7,175 bases of DNA, taken from NCBI GenBank assembly GCA_002383375.1, contig DFYR01000027.1:5283-12457 (forward strand). Direction: 5' to 3'. The DNA comes from Spirochaetaceae bacterium UBA4077. Its GTDB lineage: Bacteria; Spirochaetota; Spirochaetia; Treponematales; Rectinemataceae. Both the position numbers and the translations under genes were made by a program. Shown here in pieces: positions 1 through 6,788 of this stretch (positions are counted from its first letter, which is position 1; every line of letters starts with the position of its first letter). The notes under the pieces are model-generated. The model ran no database searches, was not told where the DNA came from, and saw only the letters and a program-made list of their open reading frames with translations.

Positions 1-248
1 TCGAGCTGAATGTCCGGCAATTCGGAGCGGAGTGCTTCTGAATACTTCCCTTCGGCTTCCTGCACCCTGTTCTCGCCGAACAGGCGCAAGCCCGCTTTAT
101 AGGCCGCCCGAACCGCGGACTCGGGGTGGAATTTTGTGACCGCCAGGATTTTTACATCTTCGGTCTTCCTGCCGGAACGATACGCAGCGGCTGCGACCCG
201 TTCCCGTAGTGCTGCTATCCTCTCCCCCGCTGTTCCATAATCCATCAT
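1..248 (-). CDS. yggS: YggS/PLPHP-family pyridoxal phosphate homeostasis protein, 3' part outside window
   Basis: Only the first 82 codons are present; the gene runs off the left edge. The translation begins MMDYGTAGERIAALRERV and contains VKILAVTKFHPES, where Lys39 matches the PLP-binding lysine at the end of the first strand of the family's TIM-barrel fold. The family signature FGENRVQEA follows at about residues 57-65. Members of this family (YggS, PROSC/PLPHP) bind PLP in the cytoplasm without known enzymatic turnover and buffer PLP and amino-acid pools. Two ATG codons are adjacent (248 and 245); I chose the outer one, but no strong Shine-Dalgarno decides between them. It lies 50 nt downstream of the M23-like gene on the same strand and probably shares its transcript. 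The gene is not recognisably odd apart from the truncation by the window. The family call is firm because lysine context and FGEN motif occur at the right spacing. Confidence 0.92.
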   Translation of the reverse strand, partial: MMDYGTAGERIAALRERVAAAAYRSGRKTEDVKILAVTKFHPESAVRAAYKAGLRLFGENRVQEAEGKYSEALRSELPDIQL

Positions 249-298
249 ATTTTTGATTCTACTCTCAGCCCAGGGAACGGGCAATCCGAAGGCTGGTT

Positions 299-1267
299 CT
301 ATTCGACGATAAAACGCCAGGTAAAGCTTCCGGCGTTGCTGTTGAAGTCATAGACAGTCAGCTCCAGACTGTGGTTGCCCCGGGCAAGAAACTGGCTTCC
401 CAGGAGAAAGCGTCCATCCCTGTCGGCCAGTTTAAAGGAGGGTGCCGGAAGACTGAGAAATCCCAAGCCCTCATCCGCATTCTGGGCAGAGTCAAACTTT
501 CTGTCCGCAACCACCTGTCCGTCGAGCACAATCTTGATCCGGAACAGTCCGGAAACAACTCCGCCTGCGTAAGAAGGGTCGCCGAGTCTGACTGCAAGCC
601 TGTAGTCGCCCTGGATCAACCGCTGCAGGACTCTACGCGCCGGTTCGGCCTTGAGCTGAAAACCATCCCGGATCAGGCTGACTTCTTCGATCCTCGGCGC
701 AGCCCTGTCGACCATAGTTGAAGTAAACAGCGCGGGATTGACCAGCAGCCGCGAACGGGTATCCACGATCCGGAGGTAAAAATACGCGTCGGAAGTTCCG
801 TTGGCTGCTCCAATAGTGCCGATGCGTTCATCCCTGGCTATCACGTTTTTCTTCATTTCTTCGGAAAAAGACAGCGTGGGCGATGAATAGACCGATACAA
901 AGCCGTTACCATGGGCCAAGGCGATCAAGTTGTCCCCGGAATGGGGAAAGCCCGTTTCCAAAAGCTTCTTCTGCTGGGAAAAAAGCAGGACACCCTCACC
1001 GGAAGCGGGTACGTCAAGGGTTCTGGACTGAACCTGGGCGCCACTACCCAGATAGGACCCGCCAGTCGAACCGAAACGCTTTGGAATCCCGAAATCGACA
1101 ATTATTCCCGCTGAGGGCACAAGAATATCGATAGCTTTTTCGGCAGCCGTCGCGCCTTTTTTTTGCGGATTGACATTCTGCGCTCCGAGCAGGGAGGAAA
1201 CCTGTCCCAGAAGCAGTAAAAGGACTAAGCGTACAGCCGCAGGTCCTGGCGGGCAGTGCTTACTCAT
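299..1267 (-). CDS. Secreted LytM/M23-like protein with degenerate active site and C-terminal Ig-like region
   Basis: A 322-residue protein. Residues 1-29 form a Sec signal peptide (hydrophobic core RLVLLLLLG, likely cleavage after SLLGA), so it should act in the periplasm. Residues about 50-180 read as an M23 (LytM) peptidase fold: an SRTLDVPASGEGV stretch stands where family members have HxGxD, ALAHGNGFVSVYS matches the core strand, and YFYLRI stands where active enzymes have HxHFEV. Of the usual zinc ligands only Asp85 remains; Ser81 and Tyr164 replace histidines, and Tyr162 replaces the other HxH histidine. Peptidase activity is therefore unlikely. Residues about 190-322 are beta-rich and end in SLELTVYDFNSNAGSFTWRF, an Ig-like pattern. 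The start at 1267 is preferred to an in-frame ATG at 1288 because an AGGAGG precedes it and the signal peptide fits. It overlaps the upstream propeller gene by 8 nt, so translation is probably coupled. Catalytically dead LytM domains in EnvC and NlpD activate amidases; a similar role here is inference. Confidence 0.8.
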   Translation of the reverse strand: MSKHCPPGPAAVRLVLLLLLGQVSSLLGAQNVNPQKKGATAAEKAIDILVPSAGIIVDFGIPKRFGSTGGSYLGSGAQVQSRTLDVPASGEGVLLFSQQKKLLETGFPHSGDNLIALAHGNGFVSVYSSPTLSFSEEMKKNVIARDERIGTIGAANGTSDAYFYLRIVDTRSRLLVNPALFTSTMVDRAAPRIEEVSLIRDGFQLKAEPARRVLQRLIQGDYRLAVRLGDPSYAGGVVSGLFRIKIVLDGQVVADRKFDSAQNADEGLGFLSLPAPSFKLADRDGRFLLGSQFLARGNHSLELTVYDFNSNAGSFTWRFIVE

Positions 1268-2165
1268 AGTCCCTCCTGGTGAAGACAAGGTCCTCCTCTG
1301 CTCCCTTGATTTTGAAGGAATCTTCGGAAGCGCTCAACCCAAAGCTGTCCGGCGGAACCGGGAAGTAAGCTTCCAGCGCTCCGCTGCGTATGATGCCGGC
1401 ATAGCGTTCATCCGTAGTAGCCTTGAGCAGGGCAAAGCCTGTATCGCCTAGAGATTCGATCAGAAGCTCGGCTTCTCCGGCAAAACGATCAGGATGCAGC
1501 AACGCGCCCTTTCCTTTGCTTCTGTCAAAATAGAATAGTCCGTCGGCGGTTTTTACCAGAATATCCTGACCATCCGCAGAAAAAGCGGCGCTCTGGGCGC
1601 TCCTCAGGTCCCCCTGTAGTTCCTCTGAGTAGCTTAAAGAATAAAAACCCGATTTGCGTTCGTAGACGAGAACATACTGGGGCAGGATTCCGTAGAGAAT
1701 CGCAACGGATTCTCCCTGTTCGGACATGGCAAGAGCGTAGATGCAGGGATGAGCCGAGGCTATGCCCTCTTGGTGGGGATCGATTATCCTCAGGATTACA
1801 CCGTCATGATCCAGGATAAATACCCTGCCATCAAGCAATCCCCATGCCGAAAGGTTCTCCGATGCTGCTGCTGTAGTTATTATACTTCCGAATTCCCGCT
1901 CCCAGAGAAGACTCGAGGTGTTTTCATCGAACTCCTGTGCACCCTGCTGGTCCGGTCGGATAATAAAGCTACGTCCGGCCGCTTTAAATACGGAACTGTC
2001 GGTTTGTACAGTCTCGCGATTCTGGGATGTCGGGACAGTCTTAAGGCTCATCACCAGTTCTGGTCGAGGTAGAATCGGACGTTGGGATAGAAGCAGCAGT
2101 AAAAGCGAGGCTAGAGCGTAGACTATGCCCCGGCGAAATCGCCCGCTCCGCCTGTGTTCTCTCAT
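1260..2165 (-). CDS. Membrane-anchored WD40/PQQ-like beta-propeller protein
   Basis: A 301-residue protein with an arginine-rich N-terminus (MREHRRSGRFRR) and a leucine-rich hydrophobic helix at about residues 14-26. No clean signal peptidase site follows, so an uncleaved anchor with the rest outside the cytoplasm is the simpler reading, though a cleaved signal peptide is possible. The remainder shows repeating propeller-blade strands: LLDGRVFILDHDGVILRI, IYALAMSEQGESVAILYG, SAAFSADGQDILVKTADG and FYFDRSKGKG, each with the WD40/PQQ-type 'xxSxDGxxxxV' turn. Length suits four to six blades. No catalytic motif is visible, so a binding or scaffold role is likeliest; the partner is unknown. It heads an operon with the LytM-like gene, which it overlaps by 8 nt, suggesting a shared job in the envelope. 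Its start has AAGG eight bases upstream (2174-2177). I recognise the fold, not a named gene. Confidence 0.72.
   Translation of the reverse strand: MREHRRSGRFRRGIVYALASLLLLLLSQRPILPRPELVMSLKTVPTSQNRETVQTDSSVFKAAGRSFIIRPDQQGAQEFDENTSSLLWEREFGSIITTAAASENLSAWGLLDGRVFILDHDGVILRIIDPHQEGIASAHPCIYALAMSEQGESVAILYGILPQYVLVYERKSGFYSLSYSEELQGDLRSAQSAAFSADGQDILVKTADGLFYFDRSKGKGALLHPDRFAGEAELLIESLGDTGFALLKATTDERYAGIIRSGALEAYFPVPPDSFGLSASEDSFKIKGAEEDLVFTRRDYE
1271..1277 (-). promoter_or_regulatory. Shine-Dalgarno that fixes the M23-like start
   Basis: The minus strand reads AGGAGGGACTATG, a strong ribosome-binding site four bases before the ATG at 1267. It lies inside the last codons of the upstream propeller gene, whose stop (TAA, 1260-1262) overlaps the new start. 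Confidence 0.85.
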
Positions 2166-2190
2166 GCGCTTTACCTTGTTCTCATCTATG

Positions 2191-2220
2191 TTGTGACCTT
2201 GTCATACGATGGTATATAGT
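2191..2220 (+). promoter_or_regulatory. Candidate sigma-70 promoter for cdd
   Basis: TTGTGA (2191-2196) is followed after 16 nt by TATATA (2213-2218), or after 18 nt by TATAGT (2215-2220). The predicted start lies about 30 bases before the cdd ATG. A Shine-Dalgarno AAGGA (2244-2248) sits six bases before that ATG. Confidence 0.5.
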
Positions 2221-2238
2221 ATGGATTGCCGCTGTCAA
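2211..2238 (-). promoter_or_regulatory. Candidate sigma-70 promoter for the propeller/M23/yggS operon
   Basis: The minus strand carries a consensus -35 TTGACA (2238-2233), a 16-nt spacer and TATACC (2216-2211) as a possible -10; an overlapping TATATA would sit at a short 14-nt spacing. The predicted start lies about 40 bases before the propeller ATG at 2165. It overlaps the oppositely oriented cdd promoter candidate. Confidence 0.5.
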
Positions 2239-2254
2239 CATAAAAGGAAATAAT

Positions 2255-2662
2255 ATGAAGGACGAATTGAATTTGTTCGAAGCTGCCCTTAAAGTCGCCG
2301 AGAATTCTTACTCCCCCTATTCTAAATTCCGGGTCGGAGCTGCAATTCTCTGCGCCGACGGAAGCATTGTCACCGGGGCCAATGTCGAGAACCGCTCTTT
2401 TGGGCTGACTATTTGCGCCGAGCGGAGCGCGCTGGTCGCGGCCATCAGTGCGGGTAGAAAGGACTTTACCGCCATCGCCATTGCTACACCCGATGCGAGC
2501 TACCCGGTTAGCCCCTGCGGCGCCTGCAGGCAGGTATTGAGTGAATTCTTTTCGCCTGAAGCACCAGTCAGTTTCGGCAACAGCGAGAAAAGCCGCGTGA
2601 ATACAACGATTGCTGCCCTATTTCCCTTCGACGCCCTGCACGAGCTCGCCCAGGAGGAATAA
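2255..2662 (+). CDS. cdd: Cytidine deaminase
   Basis: A 135-residue protein of the size of the homotetrameric Cdd class. It hydrolyses cytidine and deoxycytidine to uridine and deoxyuridine in cytoplasmic pyrimidine salvage. The N-terminal signature SYSPYSKFRVGAA is at residues 18-30. The zinc motifs are complete: Cys54 and the proton-shuttling Glu56 in TICAERSAL, and Cys88/Cys91 in SPCGACRQV. Asn43 and Glu45 of the NVENRSFG stretch are the family's ribose-binding residues. The start is supported by AAGGA six bases upstream. It is the only plus-strand gene in the window: it diverges from the propeller gene with 89 bases between starts, and converges on recN with 48 bases between stops. It appears monocistronic. 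No sign of decay or unusual composition. Confidence 0.96.
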   Translation: MKDELNLFEAALKVAENSYSPYSKFRVGAAILCADGSIVTGANVENRSFGLTICAERSALVAAISAGRKDFTAIAIATPDASYPVSPCGACRQVLSEFFSPEAPVSFGNSEKSRVNTTIAALFPFDALHELAQEE

Positions 2663-2710
2663 GAACTAATGGTTTTTTCAAAAGTCTGAAAACTATTGAA
2701 GTTGGCTCAA

Positions 2711-4408
2711 CTATAGGGCTGCTTTTTTTAGGAGCTCTGAAGCGTGAGCAAGAGAGGTCTTGCCCTCCTTGTCGCCCGCCAGCATTCGCGCGATCTCTCC
2801 TTCCCTTTCAAATCCTTCCAGTTTTGTAATTCTGGTCACCGTCCTGCCCGCTTCTTCGACCTTGTCTACTCTGTAATGAAGGTCAGCCATCACGGCAATG
2901 GAAGCCAGGTGCGTGACACAGAGAACCTGGCAATACCGGGCGAGGTTTTTTAAATATGCTCCAACGGCCACCGCCACCTCGCCGCCAATGCCCGCATCCA
3001 CCTCATCGAAAATAAGGGTCGACAGATTGCCCTTTGCCGAGAGCACTGCCTTTATTGCGAGAGCGACCCTGGAGAGCTCACCCCCTGAGGCTATAGAGGC
3101 CAGGGGTTTCGGCGATTCTCCGGGATTGGGAGCGATGAGTATTTCCAGTTCATCTTTGCCCGAAGCAGAGAGGACAAGCTTACCCGATGCGGATCGTAAT
3201 GGTTTTAAAGCTAAGGGCAGCTTTGCCCTCGGCATCCCTAATTTTGAAAGAATCAACTCTACCTTGTATGATAATTCAGACGAAACCTGAGATCGTTTGG
3301 TCGACAACACATCGGCCTGAGCTAAAGCTCGCTTTTGGCAGTCCGCGATCTCCGCCTCTAGGGCTTTTTTCTCCTCTTCCCAGGACTCGAACGCCTGTAC
3401 GGAGACTGCGGCTTGAGAGCCCCTGGCGATGACATCTTCCAGCCTGGGACCGTATTTTTTCTTCAGCCGCTTTATCTCGGCCAGGCGGCTTTCTATAGCC
3501 TCCAGGCGCCGTGGATCGAAACGCAGCTCCTCCTTGTAGACAGAAAGGCTTTCACCGATATCCTCTATGTCGATAAGGCTCGTCTGAAGCCGCTGAAGGT
3601 ATTCCTTGAGGTTTTCATCGATCTCCGCCGCCTGGCCGAGTGCCGCCGTCGCCCGCCTGAGGGCTACGAGGCCGCTGCCTGAGGTTTCGCTATTTCCCGG
3701 ACTCAAGCCTTCGGCAGCGCCGTTCACCGCTTCGAAGAGTTTTTCGTACTGGGAGAGTCTCCGCTCTTCCGCTTCCAGTTCTTCGTCCTCGTTCGGTTTT
3801 AGCTTGGCCGCCCGAATCTCCGAGGCAGTGAATTCCAGAATGTCTTTTTCCCGTTCCCGGCCTTCAGCCTCGGCTACCTTCTGCCGGTACTCCTTGAGCT
3901 TCCGTACCCATTCTTCGTAGAGGAGCCTGTATGCTTCGCGCTCCGATTCAAGCTCGCCGAATCCGTCTAAAAGTGCCAGGTGACTGGCGCAGTTTAAAAG
4001 CCCCTGGTGTTCGTGCTGACCGTGGATGTCCGCAAGCAGGGAGGAAAATTCCGCCAGGTCGCCGCGGCTGACCGCCCTGTTCTGTATGTAGGCATAAGCC
4101 CTGCCCTGGCGCCGTAATCCTCTGCGCAGGACGACTGTTCCATCCTCGTCCCTCAGATCTCGTTTAGCGAGCCATTGTCTGGCCGGGGCGACGGATCGTA
4201 TGTCGACGATGCCGGAGACCAGGCATTCGTCGGCTCCTTCGCGAATGATGGAAGCATCGCTGCGGCCGCCGAAGAGAAAGCCTATGGCGCCCACGATAAG
4301 CGACTTGCCTGCCCCCGTCTCGCCGGTAAAAATTACCAAGCCCGAAGAAAAATCCACCTCGGCTTCGTCAATCAAGGCGAAATCGTGGACGGAAAGCCGT
4401 TCAAGCAT
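2711..4408 (-). CDS. recN: DNA repair protein RecN
   Basis: A 565-residue SMC-like ATPase of normal RecN length, acting on the nucleoid in recombinational repair of double-strand breaks. The N-terminus MLERLSVHDFALIDEAEVDF is typical, followed by Walker A GETGAGKS (residues 29-36). Residues about 150-370 are charged and helical with heptad character and form the coiled-coil arms. The C-terminal half of the ATPase holds the ABC signature SGGELS (441-446), Walker B LIFDE (465-469) followed by VDAGIGGEVA, and the H-loop His500 in VTHLAS. All key residues are intact. The ATG at 4408 overlaps the end of nadK by 8 nt, with a weak GGGG at 4415-4418, so translation is probably coupled to nadK. It is the last gene of the DegT-like/nadK/recN operon and converges on cdd. 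No LexA-type operator was recognised nearby; regulation would come from the operon promoter upstream. Confidence 0.97.
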   Translation of the reverse strand: MLERLSVHDFALIDEAEVDFSSGLVIFTGETGAGKSLIVGAIGFLFGGRSDASIIREGADECLVSGIVDIRSVAPARQWLAKRDLRDEDGTVVLRRGLRRQGRAYAYIQNRAVSRGDLAEFSSLLADIHGQHEHQGLLNCASHLALLDGFGELESEREAYRLLYEEWVRKLKEYRQKVAEAEGREREKDILEFTASEIRAAKLKPNEDEELEAEERRLSQYEKLFEAVNGAAEGLSPGNSETSGSGLVALRRATAALGQAAEIDENLKEYLQRLQTSLIDIEDIGESLSVYKEELRFDPRRLEAIESRLAEIKRLKKKYGPRLEDVIARGSQAAVSVQAFESWEEEKKALEAEIADCQKRALAQADVLSTKRSQVSSELSYKVELILSKLGMPRAKLPLALKPLRSASGKLVLSASGKDELEILIAPNPGESPKPLASIASGGELSRVALAIKAVLSAKGNLSTLIFDEVDAGIGGEVAVAVGAYLKNLARYCQVLCVTHLASIAVMADLHYRVDKVEEAGRTVTRITKLEGFEREGEIARMLAGDKEGKTSLAHASELLKKAAL

Positions 4409-5270
4409 CTAAATCCCCGGACCAGCCCAGCTTGCTGCGAAGGGCTTCATAAAAAATATGTTCCTTAGGTACGATGAGCCGAGCGTCGTAAGGGGACTTT
4501 CGGAAGGTGACCAAATCTCCTTTTTCCAGCGGAACCGTCTCCTGCCCGTCTATGGTAAGCAGGGCACCGGAGCGCCGGGTTTCGTCCACTGTCACCTGGA
4601 TGATTTCGGTAGAGGGGAGAACAAGTGGTCGGGAAGCAAGGGTGAATGGGCAAATTGGATTGACGATGATCGCAGGCATCTCGGGATGGAGGGCAGGTCC
4701 GCCTGCAGCAAGATTGTACGCTGTGGAACCGGTCGGAGTGGCGACGATGAGTCCGTCAGCCCTGTAGGAACCGAAGCGTTCCCCATCCACGCCCAGGCAG
4801 AGACGGATCATCTTGGCGATGCCCTGGGATGAGACGACGCCGTCGTTGAGCACCGAAAACCTGCCCATGGCGCGACCTGACCGACTGACATCGATTTGGA
4901 GCATCATGCGGGAAGAGACTCCCAGCCTGCCCTCTCTCCATGCTTCGAAGTTACTCCGCCAGGAATCCCGTCTATTGGCTGCTATAAAGCCAAGGGTGCC
5001 CAGGTTGACCGGAAGCACAGGAAGATTCAAGGATGCCGCGAGCCTCGCCACATAGAGCAAGGTCCCATCTCCCCCGAGGCTCAGGATAAGGTTGAAATTC
5101 TTAAAATCGGGAGCGCCTTCTGGATCTCCTTCGAATCGGAAAATCTCAGGATCCCATCCCTGGTCTTTAAAGTAATTCGCAGCGGCAAGGCTTTCTCCCG
5201 CCGCATCGTCCTTTAGCAGGTTGGCTATAATGAGAACCCTGGATGATGTTGAATCTGGGCTGGATGACAT
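4401..5270 (-). CDS. nadK: NAD kinase
   Basis: A 289-residue cytoplasmic enzyme that phosphorylates NAD+ with ATP (or polyphosphate in some members) to NADP+. Diagnostic motifs are present in order: GGDGT at residues 66-70 with the catalytic aspartate, NLGTLGF at 89-95, LNDGVV around 141-146, and TPTGSTAYNLAAGGP at 178-192, which binds the nicotinamide nucleotide and contributes to the active site. An in-frame upstream ATG at 5321 would add 17 residues, but the start at 5270 is preferred: it has a strong AGAGGAGG just upstream and gives normal family length. The gene begins 10 nt after the DegT-like stop and its last 8 nt overlap recN. The nadK-recN pair is common in bacteria. Nothing suggests impaired function. 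Confidence 0.96.
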   Translation of the reverse strand: MSSSPDSTSSRVLIIANLLKDDAAGESLAAANYFKDQGWDPEIFRFEGDPEGAPDFKNFNLILSLGGDGTLLYVARLAASLNLPVLPVNLGTLGFIAANRRDSWRSNFEAWREGRLGVSSRMMLQIDVSRSGRAMGRFSVLNDGVVSSQGIAKMIRLCLGVDGERFGSYRADGLIVATPTGSTAYNLAAGGPALHPEMPAIIVNPICPFTLASRPLVLPSTEIIQVTVDETRRSGALLTIDGQETVPLEKGDLVTFRKSPYDARLIVPKEHIFYEALRSKLGWSGDLDA

Positions 5271-5274
5271 GGTT

Positions 5275-5282
5275 CCTCCTCT
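5275..5282 (-). promoter_or_regulatory. Shine-Dalgarno that fixes the nadK start
   Basis: The minus strand reads CTAGAGGAGGAACCATG: the stop codon of the DegT-like gene (TAG, 5281-5283) runs straight into AGAGGAGG, four bases before the nadK ATG at 5270. This favours the short nadK start and suggests that ribosomes ending on the upstream gene reinitiate here. Confidence 0.85.
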
Positions 5283-6294
5283 AGGGCAGGGTTGCGAGAA
5301 CCTTGGCAATGGTTCCCGCATCCTTCAAACTGATTTTTTCATGCAGGGGGAACAGTAGGCAGCGCATAGCCAAGGATCTGGCCCCCGGGCAGAGAGATTC
5401 GGAAAATCCCTGGTACATGACACTACTGCCCTCAAAGGCTGGCGCCGCTTCAATACCATTCTTCTTTGCATGGAGTATCGCGTCCCTCATGCCCGATTCC
5501 AGAACGACCGGGAAGGACCAGAGTCCCCCTGTACCCTCACCGGCTTGGTTAAAGCCATGATGGCGGGTTCTGGCGAGTTCCATCCTGAACTTGGCCTCGA
5601 GTTCTCTTCGCCGTTCCTTGCTCCTGTCGAGGCTTCGCAGTTGTGCAAGGCCGAGGGCTGCGTTGTAATCCGTAAGGATCAGTTCTCCGCTTAAATCTTC
5701 GGCAGAGTTTTTAAGAACGATGGAGTCCCGCTTGTTGGCGGTAAAGAGCAGAGCCCCCCCTCCTGATGTCACCGGTGAGCCTTGTTCGAGCCCATATACG
5801 GCGAAGTTTCCAAAAGTACCGGCCTTGAAGCCGTCCCGCTGGGCATCCAGCGATTGGCTGGCGTCTTCGATTACGGGGATCCCGAGTTCGTCGAGTAGGG
5901 ATTTATCGGGCAGCATGCCGAAGGGTTCGAAGAGAATGTAGGCGACGCAGTCCTGTGCTTTAATCATATCTATTTTTGGAAGAGCCGTGTCGGCGTCGTG
6001 ATCGATAAAGACGGGTCTGTACCCCATATTGGATACGAGTCCAGCCTGGTAGGATGGAGCAAGGGGGCTCAAGCCCACGATGGCGCCCTTGGGCAGGCCC
6101 AGGCGCTCCAGGGCAAGGAAAAGTGCCAGATAGGGGCTTCTCAGGGCTATGGCCGTATCGTAGCCGAAGGCTTCCTTGGCGGTTTTGACAAATTTTTCCG
6201 TATACTCGCCCGGGCCTACCGAGTCAGTCACCAGGCAGGAGAGTACGGTATCCATGTCTTTTCTGCGTATGAAGGAACAATACAGAGGTATCAT
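5281..6294 (-). CDS. DegT/DnrJ/EryC1-family PLP-fold protein lacking the Schiff-base lysine
   Basis: A 337-residue protein with the fold-type I pattern of the DegT/DnrJ/EryC1/StrS (sugar aminotransferase) family. The N-terminus MIPLYCSFIRR...VLSCLVTDSVGPG matches the family's usual opening, and GIPVIEDASQSLDA (139-151) retains Asp144, which pairs with the PLP ring nitrogen, and Gln147. Where active members have an FSFxxxKxxTTGEGG segment, this protein reads VYGLEQGSPVTSGGGALL (166-183): the lysine position aligns with about Gly172 and no lysine lies in the segment. Transamination by the normal mechanism is unlikely. It may bind PLP or a nucleotide sugar non-covalently, run a dehydratase-type reaction, or serve a structural role. 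The start at 6294 fits the family N-terminus but has no Shine-Dalgarno; an alternative ATG at 6255 would remove the MIPL motif. It is the first gene of the operon with nadK and recN. The family is clear; the activity is not. Confidence 0.83.
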   Translation of the reverse strand: MIPLYCSFIRRKDMDTVLSCLVTDSVGPGEYTEKFVKTAKEAFGYDTAIALRSPYLALFLALERLGLPKGAIVGLSPLAPSYQAGLVSNMGYRPVFIDHDADTALPKIDMIKAQDCVAYILFEPFGMLPDKSLLDELGIPVIEDASQSLDAQRDGFKAGTFGNFAVYGLEQGSPVTSGGGALLFTANKRDSIVLKNSAEDLSGELILTDYNAALGLAQLRSLDRSKERRRELEAKFRMELARTRHHGFNQAGEGTGGLWSFPVVLESGMRDAILHAKKNGIEAAPAFEGSSVMYQGFSESLCPGARSLAMRCLLFPLHEKISLKDAGTIAKVLATLP

Positions 6295-6301
6295 CGGCCG
6301 G

Positions 6302-6331
6302 ATTGTACCACCGGGAGCGCGTAAGGAACAA
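6302..6331 (-). promoter_or_regulatory. Candidate promoter of the DegT-like/nadK/recN operon
   Basis: On the minus strand TTGTTC (6331-6326) is followed after 18 nt by a good -10, TACAAT (6307-6302). Only seven bases separate the -10 from the ATG at 6294, so initiation at the usual distance would give a leaderless or nearly leaderless transcript. The rest of 6295-6410 shows no gene. Confidence 0.5.
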
Positions 6332-6490
6332 GGAGAACGACAGGTTTGTATTTTAATCTGGCCTGACTCCGAATATACCCCAAAAAGTAGTGTCGATAGT
6401 GCTTTATACTCGAATACTACATAGAGCTCATCTTGGGCTGTATTTATTAAAAAGGTTATTCGGAGGGACAGCTTAACGAAAGCCTGGCTT

Positions 6491-6577
6491 AATGAACGCC
6501 ATTAGGCGTTCATTTTACAGAATCCGGCGAGTCAAGCCAGTGATTCACCAGCCACATACTGTGTCGCCGTATTCTGT
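6491..6577 (-). other. Unit 1 two-stem structural module
   Basis: A perfect 10-bp hairpin, AATGAACGCC (6491-6500) against GGCGTTCATT (6505-6514) with a 4-nt loop, is followed after exactly two bases by a long-range stem. That stem pairs ACAGAAT-C-CGGCGA (6517-6530) with TCGCCG-T-ATTCTGT (6564-6577): 13 pairs with one mismatch, enclosing 33 bases. The stem ends directly before CTAG (6578). Confidence 0.7.
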
Positions 6578-6600
6578 CTAGGTCCTCTTAGACTCTCATT

Positions 6601-6638
6601 TATGGAAAGAGCCCACCTTACGGAGAGCCCATTCTATA
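6601..6638 (-). terminator. Diverged hairpin of unit 2, counterpart of the 5S-proximal terminator hairpin
   Basis: On the minus strand a 17-nt arm starting TATAGAATGGGC pairs with an arm ending CTCTTTCCATA around loop GTAA. Fourteen of 17 positions pair, two of them by G-U. Location and flanking T and A tracts match the hairpin next to 5S. Terminator activity is inferred from that similarity. Confidence 0.45.
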
Positions 6639-6655
6639 AAAAAAGCCTGGCGACT

Positions 6656-6739
6656 CGTGAAGGCGAATGCCTTCACGTAGCGCAATCAGTCGGACTGGAT
6701 CAGTGATATTCCCGCCAAGTCTCGTTCTCCTGATTCCGC
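6656..6739 (-). other. Unit 2 two-stem structural module
   Basis: A perfect 9-bp hairpin, CGTGAAGGC (6656-6664) against GCCTTCACG (6669-6677) with loop GAAT, is followed after two bases by GCGCAATCAG (6680-6689) pairing with CTGATTCCGC (6730-6739), nine of ten positions. An inner stem GACTGG (6693-6698) with CCAAGTC (6715-6721) is possible. The sequences are unrelated to units 1 and 3, but the layout is the same, and the long stem again ends directly before a TAG box (ATAG, 6740). Confidence 0.68.
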
Positions 6740-6765
6740 ATAGCTTGTCTTAGACCGTATTTATT

Positions 6766-6788
6766 CAAAAGGCCCTCCGGAAGGAGAG
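6766..6788 (-). terminator. Intrinsic-terminator-like hairpin of unit 3
   Basis: On the minus strand CTCTCC (6788-6783), loop TTCC and GGAGGG (6778-6773) form a six-pair GC-rich stem including one T-G (U-G) pair. It is followed by CC and TTTT, a short U tract suitable for rho-independent termination of transcripts leaving the rRNA operon. Confidence 0.55.

Noticed and set aside
371..721. Long open frames on the plus strand opposite the M23-like, recN, nadK and DegT-like genes
   Set aside because: They lie fully within genes with strong family motifs on the other strand, have no domain pattern or ribosome-binding site, and are expected as antisense shadows in GC-rich DNA.
2663..2710. Possible bidirectional terminator between cdd and recN (AGTTG-GCT-CAACT at 2700-2712, T run at 2723-2729, and TTTTCA/TGAAAA nearby)
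   Set aside because: The stems are only five or six AT-rich pairs, and the T run is about ten bases away and inside recN. Termination is needed here, but no convincing hairpin is visible.
5271..5321. Longer nadK start at 5321
   Set aside because: It would overlap the upstream gene by 41 bases, lacks a good Shine-Dalgarno and adds residues not typical of the family; the start at 5270 has a strong AGGAGG.
6388..6401. Direct repeat TAGTG-TCGA-TAGTG upstream of the DegT-like promoter, as an operator
   Set aside because: Five-base repeats are expected by chance; only one pair occurs and it lies about 60 bases upstream of the proposed -35.
6176..6424. Open frame on the plus strand crossing the DegT-like start and promoter region
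   Set aside because: No family pattern, no Shine-Dalgarno, and half of it is antisense to a well-supported gene.
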